NCBI GenBank assembly: GCA_900016875.1
Contig: FCNR01000058.1
Location: 1 to 33,526 of the forward strand
DNA from: Eubacteriaceae bacterium CHKCI004
GTDB lineage: Bacteria > Bacillota > Clostridia > Lachnospirales > Lachnospiraceae
Direction: 5' to 3'
DNA length: 33,526 bases
The first letter of the stretch is position 1. Each line of letters begins with the position of its first letter. Positions 22,936-30,186 of this stretch are shown here, in pieces. A model generated the notes under the pieces. It saw only the letters and a program-made list of their open reading frames with translations, was not told the DNA's origin and did not search any database. Made by a program: the position numbers and the translations under genes.

Positions 22936-24089
22936 AACAATCACTTTTTAAGTATTTGATAATATCGCTTACTCTGGCAATTATTCTTTCAGTTGTTGTA
23001 CAGGGGATAGCACAAAATATTTCAACTAATATCCAGTTAAAATATGTAGATCAGCCAAAATTATATGAGTATCAAAATGGATATTCTGATCTTTTTGGAG
23101 ATGTACCAGAAATTCCGGAAATTCCATCTGAGATCATGAAAGCACAGGATCGTGTCATAAAAGAAATTTGCGATTTTGCTTCAAATTGGTGTGTTTTGTT
23201 TTTTACCTTTATAGGTGTTTTTTTATCACTCTCGCTGTTTTATAAACGAAGATTAAAAATCCCATTTACCATTTTAAATGAGGCTGCTGAAAAAATTGGC
23301 AAGCAAGATCTGAATTTTAAAATAACTTATAACTATGATGATGAATTGGGTTATCTTTGTACTGTTTTTGAAAAAATGCGTGAAAAATTAGAAGAAAATA
23401 ACTGCTTAATGTGGAATATGGTAGATGAGCAGAAGCAGATGAGGTCTGCTTTTTCACACGATTTAAGAACGCCTTTAACAGTTATGAAGGGCTATGTTGA
23501 ATATCTATTGCTATATTATCCAGAAAATAAGTTATCTAAAGAAAAAATTTTAGAAGTGCTGGGGGAATTGCAGAGTCAGACGGAAAGAATATCATGTTTT
23601 GCCGACACAATGAGAAGTATAAACCGTTTGGACGAGATTGTGATCAATAGAGAATGTATCAATAAAGATGAACTGCTCATGAAAGCGGAAACTATCTTAA
23701 CTGTTCTTGCACAGAAATACGAAAAACAATTTGAAATACATAGTGAGATTGGAAAGCAACAGTTATATCTTGATTTATCTGTTTTTCTTGAAATTTTTGA
23801 AAATCTGATTGATAACGCTATGAGATTTGCGGTTTGTTCCATTAAAGTTGAATTCAGTTACTTTCCATCCCGACTGACCGTCAGTGTGCGCGATGACGGA
23901 AAAGGGTTTCGACCAGACGAATTAAAAAATGTGGTTAAGCCTTATTATCATGGGGAAAATGCAGGAGCAGAACATTATGGAATGGGGTTGTACATTTGCA
24001 AAATGCTTTGTGAGAAACAAGGAGGATTTCTTCAGGTATATAATCCACCGGGCGGAGGTGCTTACGTAGAATTTTATATTGTTGCATAA
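22920..24089 (+). CDS. Sensor histidine kinase
   Basis: A 389-residue membrane kinase. Two membrane segments (about 11-31 and 97-117) enclose a short extracytoplasmic loop (about 65 residues, with VPEIPEIPSEI). A HAMP-like linker (about 118-170) leads to the H-box FSHDLRTPLTVMKGY (His near 179), the N-box ENLIDNAMRFA, and G-boxes VRDDGKGF and HYGMGLYICKML. It should phosphorylate the regulator encoded just before it. The short loop is like that of kinases sensing cell-envelope peptides through a partner transporter, and the ABC genes follow at once. Confidence 0.9.
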   Translation: MGSKIKQSLFKYLIISLTLAIILSVVVQGIAQNISTNIQLKYVDQPKLYEYQNGYSDLFGDVPEIPEIPSEIMKAQDRVIKEICDFASNWCVLFFTFIGVFLSLSLFYKRRLKIPFTILNEAAEKIGKQDLNFKITYNYDDELGYLCTVFEKMREKLEENNCLMWNMVDEQKQMRSAFSHDLRTPLTVMKGYVEYLLLYYPENKLSKEKILEVLGELQSQTERISCFADTMRSINRLDEIVINRECINKDELLMKAETILTVLAQKYEKQFEIHSEIGKQQLYLDLSVFLEIFENLIDNAMRFAVCSIKVEFSYFPSRLTVSVRDDGKGFRPDELKNVVKPYYHGENAGAEHYGMGLYICKMLCEKQGGFLQVYNPPGGGAYVEFYIVA

Positions 24090-24095
24090 GTAAAA

Positions 24096-24137
24096 CAATA
24101 GCGGAAGATTTGGAAAAATCTCTGCTATTGTTTTTTT
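24096..24137 (+). terminator. Intrinsic terminator after the histidine kinase
   Basis: CAATAGC at 24096 and GCTATTG ending at 24130 form the base of a long stem with inner AGATTT/AAATCT, followed by seven T (24131-24137). It separates the two-component genes from the ABC genes, which then need their own promoter or read-through. Confidence 0.85.
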
Positions 24138-24194
24138 ATAGACTTTTCTTTTATATACTTTGCTTAAAGAGAAATAAACGAAGGAGTTGATCGT

Positions 24195-25262
24195 ATGAAT
24201 TGGAGATTGATAAGAAAAGATTATGTACTGATGTTAAAAAATCCTCTGACGTATCTCGGTATTTTGGCAATGATCCTAATTTTGTTTATGACGGTATCCC
24301 CCTATTTTAAACTTTATGGAAATCTCCGGGCAGAGGGAGAAGAAGTCGTCTACTCTGATGGTGCTGATATTATGGATGGTTATATTCCAACACCGAAGGA
24401 TGAGAGATGGGAATATGTGTCAAAAAAAATGGAAACTGTTTTGACTAGTGATTACGGCATGAGCCAAGAGGATGCAGAAAAACAAATGAAAGAAATTCGT
24501 GAAAGCGACTGGACAGTTCAAGAAATCAGACAATTTTTTATAGATAAATATGATTTGATTGGTTTTGCGTCCGTATGGGAAGAGTGTAGTTATAAAAAAG
24601 CAGATATTACAGAAATGCAGCAATATTTAGATAATGTATTTCAAAAAGATACCTATACAAATTATTTCGCCAGAAAGTATGCAGATTATCTCGGAATTTC
24701 TTCTATATTATTTACGATGATTGTCTTTTCAATTTTACTTATGCGTGATATGAGAAAAAACATTTACAGCTTTATTCATACAAAGCCCATTAGTGGACGC
24801 ACTTATGTATTGGGAAAGTTTTTTACAGGTATTTCATTCGTAATATGTACGATCGTTGTATTTACACTAATTGCTGATATTGTTGCCCTTAATATAGGGA
24901 ACAGCTATGGTTACCCAACAAATTTTTGGGATATATGGGGAAACATTTTTGCCTTTGATCTCCCCGGAATTTTGCTAACGGGCTGTATCATGCTTTTTAT
25001 ATCGCTGCTGTTTAAGAATATCATTCCGGCAGTTCCTGCAATGCTTTTATATTTTATGTATGCAAATATCGGAACAATAAGTACTGAAGAGGGATACCAT
25101 TATCAAGTCAAGCCGGGAGCGGTATTTGTGCGTTTTTCTCAGATGTTTACAGAAACAGAAATACCATCTGGAATTATAGCAAATCAAATATTCCTTTTAA
25201 TTTTGGCGATCATTTTGCTTGTTTCCAGTATTCAAATATGGGAAAGGAGGCGTGACGCATGA
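24195..25262 (+). CDS. ABC-2 type transporter permease
   Basis: A 355-residue membrane protein. One membrane segment near the N-terminus (about 19-38, LTYLGILAMILILFMTV) is followed by a roughly 130-residue extracytoplasmic domain rich in charged residues, then about five membrane segments in the C-terminal half (near 171-192, 213-235, 254-280, 285-303 and 330-350). This is the ABC-2 arrangement of exporters for peptides or lipids. GGAG precedes ATG 24195. The stop overlaps the next permease as ATGA. With the kinase genes before it, export of, or resistance to, an antimicrobial peptide is the likely role, by inference. Confidence 0.8.
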   Translation: MNWRLIRKDYVLMLKNPLTYLGILAMILILFMTVSPYFKLYGNLRAEGEEVVYSDGADIMDGYIPTPKDERWEYVSKKMETVLTSDYGMSQEDAEKQMKEIRESDWTVQEIRQFFIDKYDLIGFASVWEECSYKKADITEMQQYLDNVFQKDTYTNYFARKYADYLGISSILFTMIVFSILLMRDMRKNIYSFIHTKPISGRTYVLGKFFTGISFVICTIVVFTLIADIVALNIGNSYGYPTNFWDIWGNIFAFDLPGILLTGCIMLFISLLFKNIIPAVPAMLLYFMYANIGTISTEEGYHYQVKPGAVFVRFSQMFTETEIPSGIIANQIFLLILAIILLVSSIQIWERRRDA

Positions 25263-25960
25263 AGTATGAAGCCAAGATAACATTACCATTTTATAAAGTG
25301 ATCTACTCTATGCTGTTTATGGTGATTATCATTTTAGTACGACCAATCAGCTCTTACAGTGAGATTATTTCTGTTTTAGAATCAAGCGTTGCGCTGCTTG
25401 CGGGTGTATTTATGGCTGATAATTACTATATGGAGTATATGAGCGATAGAATTTCCACCTACTATCTTTTCCCGTTCAAGAAAAAATGTATTTCGTTGCT
25501 CAAACGCATAGTTATCAGCCAAGTATATTTGATTGCTTTGATAGCTGTATTTTACTGGGGCTTTGTATTAATGTATCATCCGACAAATTATTCTGGTGTA
25601 TCAATAGCCATGTTATATATCCAGTGCGTCTGTGCTTGTGCTACCAGTATGTTTTTCATGGGGATACTTTGTTTTACAGCTACAAATTTACTGCGAAATA
25701 TAGGAATCGGTATTGGCTGTTTGTTCCTTTTATGGTTGTTCTTAACATCATCAATCACTCGCATATTACCGCAATTATTACAGCCGTTCAAATTATCAGG
25801 AGAAGTTGTTCAAGATGGTTTTTTAACTCCTTATTGGCCTAGCAGGATATTGTATGTTGTTGTTGCTATTGGACTTTTGTTTCTGAACTTATATCTGGTA
25901 AATAAGCAGCCAGATTATAACAAGAAAGGATGGTGTAAACATGGGAATAAAGGTAAGTAA
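25259..25960 (+). CDS. ABC transporter membrane subunit
   Basis: A 233-residue polytopic protein with about six membrane segments (near 14-33, 40-56, 86-108, 115-140, 148-166 and 200-218). A GGAGG site lies upstream and it overlaps both neighbours (ATGA with the preceding permease; 20 bases with the ATPase). The size and position indicate the second permease half of the exporter. Substrate is not deducible. Confidence 0.8.
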   Translation: MKYEAKITLPFYKVIYSMLFMVIIILVRPISSYSEIISVLESSVALLAGVFMADNYYMEYMSDRISTYYLFPFKKKCISLLKRIVISQVYLIALIAVFYWGFVLMYHPTNYSGVSIAMLYIQCVCACATSMFFMGILCFTATNLLRNIGIGIGCLFLLWLFLTSSITRILPQLLQPFKLSGEVVQDGFLTPYWPSRILYVVVAIGLLFLNLYLVNKQPDYNKKGWCKHGNKGK

Positions 25961-26816
25961 TTTAGTAATGGAATATAAGAAAGATGTAAAAAGTCTGGAT
26001 CATGTAAATTTGAATATCGATCACGGGATATATGGCCTTTTAGGAGAAAATGGAGCCGGAAAAACTACATTGATGAAAATTTTAGTAACACTGCTTACTC
26101 CAACTTCTGGAACGGCAGAAATAAACGGGCTTACTGTCGAACCGAAAAACTTTGAAGCTATCAAAAAACAAATTGGATATTTACCGCAAGAGTTTGGCCT
26201 GTATCCGAACCTTACAGTCCGTGAGTCTTTGGAATATGTCGGAATTATGTCCGGCATGAATAAAATGGAATATCAAAAACAGATCGACTATTATTTGGAG
26301 GCTACAGGCCTGTCCGAACATCAGGCTAAGAAAAACCGGCAACTATCTGGCGGAATGAAACGGCGAGTAGGACTTGTTCAGGCTCTATTGCATAATCCTT
26401 CTATATTGATAGTCGACGAACCCACAACAGGTCTTGATCCCGAAGAACGTATCCGAATTAGAAATCTTTTGGTGGATTTTTCTACGGATAGAACAGTTTT
26501 GTTCTCGACTCATGTTACAGAAGATCTGGCTGCTACTTGTGACCGGCTATGTATTTTGAGAAAAGGTCAGATCGTCTATAATGGTCGAATGAATGAGCTG
26601 ATTGCAATGGCTGATAATCATGTGTTTAGTCGTTCATTCCAAAATGAAGTAGATTTTCAGAAATTCCAAAGAGAATATAAGATCACTTCTAAAATATATG
26701 AGGCTAATGCTATAACTGTTCGTTTTGTAAGTGAAATTGCACCGGATTTTCCTTGCAGTTGTTGTACTCCCAATCTTGAGGATGCGTATATTTATAGCTT
26801 ATATGTGAAAAAGTGA
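25941..26816 (+). CDS. ABC transporter ATP-binding protein
   Basis: A 291-residue ATPase. Walker A GENGAGKTT (35-43), Q-loop YLPQEFGLYPNLTV (near 80), signature LSGGMKRRVGL (near 134), Walker B SILIVDEPTTGLDP (near 155) and the switch histidine in FSTHVTED (near 193) are all intact. A C-terminal extension (about 215-291) is typical of the CcmA/BcrA-type exporters. It powers the two permeases encoded just before it. Confidence 0.92.
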   Translation: MGIKVSNLVMEYKKDVKSLDHVNLNIDHGIYGLLGENGAGKTTLMKILVTLLTPTSGTAEINGLTVEPKNFEAIKKQIGYLPQEFGLYPNLTVRESLEYVGIMSGMNKMEYQKQIDYYLEATGLSEHQAKKNRQLSGGMKRRVGLVQALLHNPSILIVDEPTTGLDPEERIRIRNLLVDFSTDRTVLFSTHVTEDLAATCDRLCILRKGQIVYNGRMNELIAMADNHVFSRSFQNEVDFQKFQREYKITSKIYEANAITVRFVSEIAPDFPCSCCTPNLEDAYIYSLYVKK

Positions 26817-26826
26817 GGATTGTTTC

Positions 26827-26857
26827 TGCTGTACGACGAAAAAATCGTCGTGCAGCA
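26827..26857 (+). terminator. Strong hairpin after the first ABC operon
   Basis: TGCTGTACGACGA (26827-26839) pairs with TCGTCGTGCAGCA (26845-26857) over 13 positions with a single G-T pair, around AAAAA. No T-run follows, so it may be a processing or weak termination structure. Confidence 0.55.
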
Positions 26858-26919
26858 ATCTATTGCGCGTGACCAACAGTATCATACATAATCATATGAA
26901 ATACGCAAGAAAGGAATTT

Positions 26920-27342
26920 ATGGGAAAACTTATTATTGTAGAATTTGAGGACAGTGAGACACATCCTTTTGATGAAATCATGAAAGTGTTTCATAAATAT
27001 CCAGATTTTCAAAAATATGAAATAGACTACACACCCGCAATATCCCTTCACGATCTTGAAATACTTCCAGATCAAAGAAAGGTATATTGCGGGGAACAGG
27101 AAGTATCTTTAACTACAAAAGAATATAACTTGTTGTGTTATTTTGCTGCCAACGAAGGAAGGGTTCTTACATACGAACAGATTTATCAGGAGATATGGGG
27201 CAATTATGTGCAGGATATAGAGAACAACACGATTGGCTCCCATGTATGCAAATTAAGAGAGAAACTATACAAAGCCTGCCCGTATCGGAAATTTGAGATC
27301 CGGTGTGTGCGTGAAATTGGATACTGTTTCGAGGGTAAGTAG
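26920..27342 (+). CDS. Winged-helix regulator without a receiver domain
   Basis: A 140-residue protein. Residues 1-45 (MGKLIIVEFEDSETHPFDEIM) are a short domain that is not a receiver: it lacks the acidic pocket and a phospho-acceptor. Residues 50-138 are an OmpR-type winged helix (VSLTTKEYNLLCYFAANEGRV, EQIYQEIWG, NTIGSHVCKLREKL, VREIGYCFEG). ATG 26920 follows AAAGGA; upstream in-frame codons from 26863 lack a ribosome site. A homologue lies at 32394-32810. It should act as a DNA-binding regulator that is not controlled by phosphorylation; its targets are unknown. Confidence 0.85.
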   Translation: MGKLIIVEFEDSETHPFDEIMKVFHKYPDFQKYEIDYTPAISLHDLEILPDQRKVYCGEQEVSLTTKEYNLLCYFAANEGRVLTYEQIYQEIWGNYVQDIENNTIGSHVCKLREKLYKACPYRKFEIRCVREIGYCFEGK

Positions 27343-27348
27343 AAAAAA

Positions 27349-27379
27349 CAGTCTGATCTTAACGGTCAGGCTGCTTTTT
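27349..27379 (+). terminator. Intrinsic terminator after the winged-helix gene
   Basis: CAGTCTGA (27349-27356) pairs with TCAGGCTG (27366-27373) with one G-T pair, followed by CTTTTT. It stands between convergent genes (the regulator and the reverse-strand kinase fragment). Confidence 0.8.
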
Positions 27380-27406
27380 GTTGTCATTGGCTCTTTTCAA
27401 AAATAT

Positions 27407-27830
27407 TTATTTCAACGGAAAAGAAACTGTAAATGTTGCTCCCCCGCCAGCAGTATCGCTCACTTGTATTACTCCATTTAACATTCCAGTTAATTCTTGT
27501 GCTATGCTAAGACCCAAACCAAAATTTGCTTTATTTGTATGAGATTTATCCCCGCTGAAAAAACGGTCAAAGATATATTTCTTATCTTCATCAGTAATGC
27601 CCTGTCCGTGGTCGATAACAGAGAACGCTATTTGGTGTTTGGTATGGACTGCTTGTACTTCCAATAAAGAGTTATCCGTTGCGTGCTGAATGGCATTATC
27701 CATAAAGATACATAAAATCTGGAACAATCTGTCCTTATCGGTATTCAGCACAGGGTAAGTATCTTCTGATAAGTTTACTTTTAACTGTATTCCGTTTTTG
27801 ATACAGGTCTGTTCATACATTTCATACAGT
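27407..27830 (-). pseudogene. Histidine kinase, C-terminal fragment (ATPase domain)
   Basis: On the minus strand about 140 residues of a kinase ATP-binding domain are preserved: LFQILCIFMDNAIQHAT (N-box), FSVIDHGQGITDEDKKYIFDRFFSG (G1 and F-box), FGLGLSIAQEL (G2) and GGGATFTVSFPL. The membrane sensor and H-box are missing; the N-terminal side stops near 27830, where plus-strand tcpC sequence begins. It is therefore a truncated remnant of a two-component kinase. The frame opens with ATG at 27844, but those few codons lie in the antisense of the tcpC remnant. Confidence 0.8.
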
Positions 27831-28058
27831 GAGATAACGGACAAGGAGCTTGCCTACTATGTAGAGGGAAATGCCCTTGAACCGATAAACGGAGACTGTC
27901 TCTTTTCCGAGCTTGTCAATCCTGTATTTACGGCTGACGGCGATAATGTGGAAGTAAGTGTTGCGGTGAAGTTCATTGATAATCAGACAAAGGCGACACA
28001 GGTATCACAGTATGAACTGACGCTTCATAAGGATAGCAACTGGAAGATTATAGAATGA
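27831..28058 (+). pseudogene. tcpC: tcpC (Tn916 orf13-like) 3' fragment
   Basis: About 75 residues of the C-terminus of a TcpC-type conjugation protein: ITDKELAYYVEGNALEPING, then FSELVNPVFTADGDNVEV, DNQTKATQVSQYELTL and HKDSNWKIIE. Intact TcpC proteins are about 300 residues with a membrane segment and form part of the Tn916-type channel; the first three quarters are absent here. The Tn916-like origin differs from the Tn1549/CTn-like core. The fragment joins the reverse-strand kinase remnant directly. A second, decayed copy lies at 32879-32971. Confidence 0.8.
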
Positions 28059-28063
28059 TGTAT

Positions 28064-28086
28064 TGGGGAGTGTTTCTCACTCCCCA
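28064..28086 (+). terminator. Hairpin following the tcpC fragment
   Basis: TGGGGAGTG (28064-28072) pairs perfectly with CACTCCCCA (28078-28086) around TTTCT. It has no T-run on this strand. It is probably the ancestral structure at the end of tcpC. Confidence 0.6.
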
Positions 28087-28097
28087 GTAAAATTATA

Positions 28098-28126
28098 TTG
28101 ACAGTTGTTAAAGACGAACATATAAT
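28098..28126 (+). promoter_or_regulatory. Consensus promoter of the sdpR-like operon
   Basis: TTGACA (28098-28103) and TATAAT (28121-28126) are separated by 17 bases, the sigma-A ideal. The start point near 28133 is right beside the palindromic operator at 28137-28158. Confidence 0.85.
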
Positions 28127-28136
28127 ATAAAATAAT

Positions 28137-28158
28137 CATTTAGAAAATTTTCGAAATG
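28137..28158 (+). promoter_or_regulatory. Palindromic operator in the sdpR-like leader
   Basis: A 22-bp inverted repeat of half-site CATTTAGAAAA and TTTTCGAAATG (10 of 11 pairs). It matches 20 of 22 bases of the centre of the palindrome at 29419-29452. Its place just downstream of the -10 box fits a repressor site for the ArsR-type protein encoded next. Confidence 0.7.
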
Positions 28159-28175
28159 TAAATGTGGTGATAAAT

Positions 28176-28466
28176 ATGAGCTTACCTAATGTCTTTAAAG
28201 CATTAAGCGATCCGATACGTCGAGATATATTGATATTGTTAAAAAAAAGGGGCGAAATGTCTGCCGGAGAAATAGCTTCTGAATTTGACATTTCAAATGC
28301 AACAATTTCATATCATTTGTCTTTGTTAAAAAAGGCTGACTTGGTATTTGAAAAAAGACAACAAAAATACATATACTATAAACTTAATGTGTCAGTTTTT
28401 GAAGATATTGTTCTTTGGTGTATGCAATTTAATGAAGGAGCTGTTAATGATGTTGAAAAGAGATAA
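28176..28466 (+). CDS. SdpR-like ArsR-family autorepressor
   Basis: A 96-residue winged-helix protein. SLPNVFKALSDPIRRDILILL and GEIASEFDISNATISYHLSLLKKADLV are the ArsR/SdpR helix-turn-helix; there are no Cys pairs of metal-sensing ArsR proteins. It is followed by an SdpI-like gene overlapping by 20 bases, the order of SdpR-SdpI. In Bacillus SdpR represses its own operon until SdpI sequesters it at the membrane. ATG 28176 has GTGGTG six bases upstream; the alternative GTG 28164 lies within that site. The operator at 28137-28158 is its probable target. Confidence 0.85.
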   Translation: MSLPNVFKALSDPIRRDILILLKKRGEMSAGEIASEFDISNATISYHLSLLKKADLVFEKRQQKYIYYKLNVSVFEDIVLWCMQFNEGAVNDVEKR

Positions 28467-29064
28467 GAAAACACTTTTAATAACTACACTTATATGTATC
28501 TGCATGATGATTATTTATGGGGCATTTTATAAATTTTATCCAGTAACGGAAAGCCCTAAATTGGAATATCGTTTTGACTTACTTTTATTAGCTGGAATTG
28601 TTTTTAATGTTATCTTAAATATCGGATTAAGCTTTACAGTTTGTAAAAAGATGGGGGCAAAATTTTTAGTTGGATTAGGAAAATGGATTATGCCATTTAC
28701 AGCGATATTCTTATTACTTATATCCATTTATTCCAGAATGTTTCCGAAATCATCATTTACTGATAGTGCAATTTATGTTTTCGTTGGTTTGTTATTTATA
28801 ATAAGTGGGAACTATTTTCCGAAAAATCATGTTAATCCATATATAGGATTAAAGTTCCCGTGGCTTTTAAATGACGAAAAAAGTTGGGATAAAACACACA
28901 AATTAGCTGGTTATACATGGATTTTAGCAGGCATTATATGTATTATCCAACTTTTTATTAATCCACTGAAAGTAGTAACCATTCCATTAGTTATTATATT
29001 AGTTGGCGTTTTGCCATTAGTATATTCTCTAATGTTGCATTATAAAATGGGAGGTAAAAAATGA
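28447..29064 (+). CDS. SdpI-like immunity and signalling membrane protein
   Basis: A 205-residue protein with six hydrophobic segments (near 10-28, 41-62, 74-92, 98-117, 153-172 and 178-196). The SdpI signature is visible between segments 4 and 5: SGNYFPKNHVNPYIGLKFPW, then SWDKTHKLAGYTW. SdpI confers immunity to the SDP killing factor in Bacillus and sequesters SdpR. ATG 28447 is six bases after AAGGAG (28435-28440). The DUF1648 portion usual at the N-terminus of longer SdpI proteins is instead encoded by the next gene. No SdpC-like toxin gene is seen. Confidence 0.82.
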   Translation: MMLKRDKKTLLITTLICICMMIIYGAFYKFYPVTESPKLEYRFDLLLLAGIVFNVILNIGLSFTVCKKMGAKFLVGLGKWIMPFTAIFLLLISIYSRMFPKSSFTDSAIYVFVGLLFIISGNYFPKNHVNPYIGLKFPWLLNDEKSWDKTHKLAGYTWILAGIICIIQLFINPLKVVTIPLVIILVGVLPLVYSLMLHYKMGGKK

Positions 29065-29357
29065 AAAAACATATCATTATTGGCAGTATTATCTGTCTTG
29101 CAACCTTATTAATCTTTTTGGCGTTTTGGGGGCAACTTCCAGCAGAGGTGCCAATTCATTTTGACTCTGCTGGTAATGTAAACTCTACATTACCAAAAGC
29201 GGTTGTGGTATTTGGTATTCCTTTAATTTGTTCGTTATTAAATGTTATTTCTGGTTTCTCTTTGACAAAAAAGGAAGAAAAACGAATATTCATGTATTAC
29301 ATAGTACCAACCATTGCTATTATTGTGGCAGTTGTTGTGCTTGTACTGGCATTATAA
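29061..29357 (+). CDS. DUF1648 domain membrane protein
   Basis: A 98-residue protein overlapping the SdpI-like gene by ATGA. A first membrane segment (about 5-23) precedes the DUF1648 motif QLPAEVPIHFDSAGNVNS (about 25-42), followed by two more segments (47-66 and 78-98). DUF1648 is usually fused to SdpI in one protein; here it is separate, and the pair may work together in the membrane. Confidence 0.82.
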   Translation: MKKHIIIGSIICLATLLIFLAFWGQLPAEVPIHFDSAGNVNSTLPKAVVVFGIPLICSLLNVISGFSLTKKEEKRIFMYYIVPTIAIIVAVVVLVLAL

Positions 29358-29418
29358 ATGAAAATGTAGAGAATATATATTTCGTGGCTTGCGAAAATGG
29401 AATGGTATTATTTTTTTT

Positions 29419-29452
29419 GCTTGTCATTTTGAAAATTTTCAAAATGACAAGC
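29419..29452 (+). promoter_or_regulatory. Perfect 34-bp palindrome before the ABC exporter genes
   Basis: GCTTGTCATTTTGAAAA (29419-29435) is followed directly by its exact reverse complement (29436-29452). The central 22 bases (CATTTTGAAAA and its complement) match the operator at 28137-28158 at 20 positions. It ends seven bases before the AAAGGAGG of the ATPase gene. It is likely an operator for the SdpR-like protein or an RNA hairpin in the leader; there is no T-run after it. Confidence 0.75.
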
Positions 29453-29475
29453 AATTCTAAAGGAGGAATTTTTCG

Positions 29476-30186
29476 GTGCTAGAAATAAAAAACTTAACTA
29501 AAATATATCCTAATGGTAAAAAAGCGGTGTCAAATTTAAGTATGACCGTTGCAGACGGAGACCTATTTGGCTTTATTGGGAAAAACGGGGCTGGAAAAAC
29601 CACTACATTAAAAGCTTGTCTCACAATACATGATTTTAATTCGGGAGATATTCTTTTAAATGGAATATCTATTAAATCAGCTCCATTAGAGTGTAAGAAA
29701 AAAATGGCGTATGTTCCGGACTCTCCTATTTTGGAAACATACTTAACAGGATTACAGTATTTAAACTTTATTTGTGATATTTATGATGTTTCAACACATA
29801 CTCGAAGAAAAAGGATTTATGACTTGTCTGAACGTTTAGGTATGAAAGATAAACTGAATGATTTAATTTCTTCTTATTCACATGGTATGAAACAAAAAAT
29901 CAGTTTAATTGGCGCCTTTGCTCACGACCCTCTTTTGCTGATACTAGACGAACCATTTGTTGGGCTAGATCCAGAAGCTTTTGTTCAACTAAAATGTATG
30001 ATGAAAGAATTATGTGCATCTGGCGGTTCGGTTTTATTTTCAAGTCATATCCTAGATGTTGTAGAAAAAACTTGTAATAAGATTGGAATTATTCAAAATG
30101 GGAAATTAATTAAAAATGGGAATACAAAAGATATTTTAGGAACAAGTGATTTAGAAGATGTTTTTATGGAGTTGAATGGAGAATGA
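29476..30186 (+). CDS. ABC transporter ATP-binding protein
   Basis: A 236-residue ATPase with GTG start after AAAGGAGG. Walker A GKNGAGKTTT (35-44), signature-like YSHGMKQK (the usual LSGG is replaced, near 135), Walker B LLLILDEPFVGLDP (near 155) and switch FSSHILD (near 190) are visible. It works with the large permease that overlaps its end by ATGA. Similar pairs occur in Firmicutes as exporters for peptides or membrane-damaging compounds. Confidence 0.9.
   Translation: MLEIKNLTKIYPNGKKAVSNLSMTVADGDLFGFIGKNGAGKTTTLKACLTIHDFNSGDILLNGISIKSAPLECKKKMAYVPDSPILETYLTGLQYLNFICDIYDVSTHTRRKRIYDLSERLGMKDKLNDLISSYSHGMKQKISLIGAFAHDPLLLILDEPFVGLDPEAFVQLKCMMKELCASGGSVLFSSHILDVVEKTCNKIGIIQNGKLIKNGNTKDILGTSDLEDVFMELNGE

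Noticed and set aside
28348-28446. Longer N-terminus for the SdpI-like protein from 28348.
   Set aside because: It overlaps the SdpR-like gene deeply without a ribosome site, whereas ATG 28447 has AAGGAG six bases before it.
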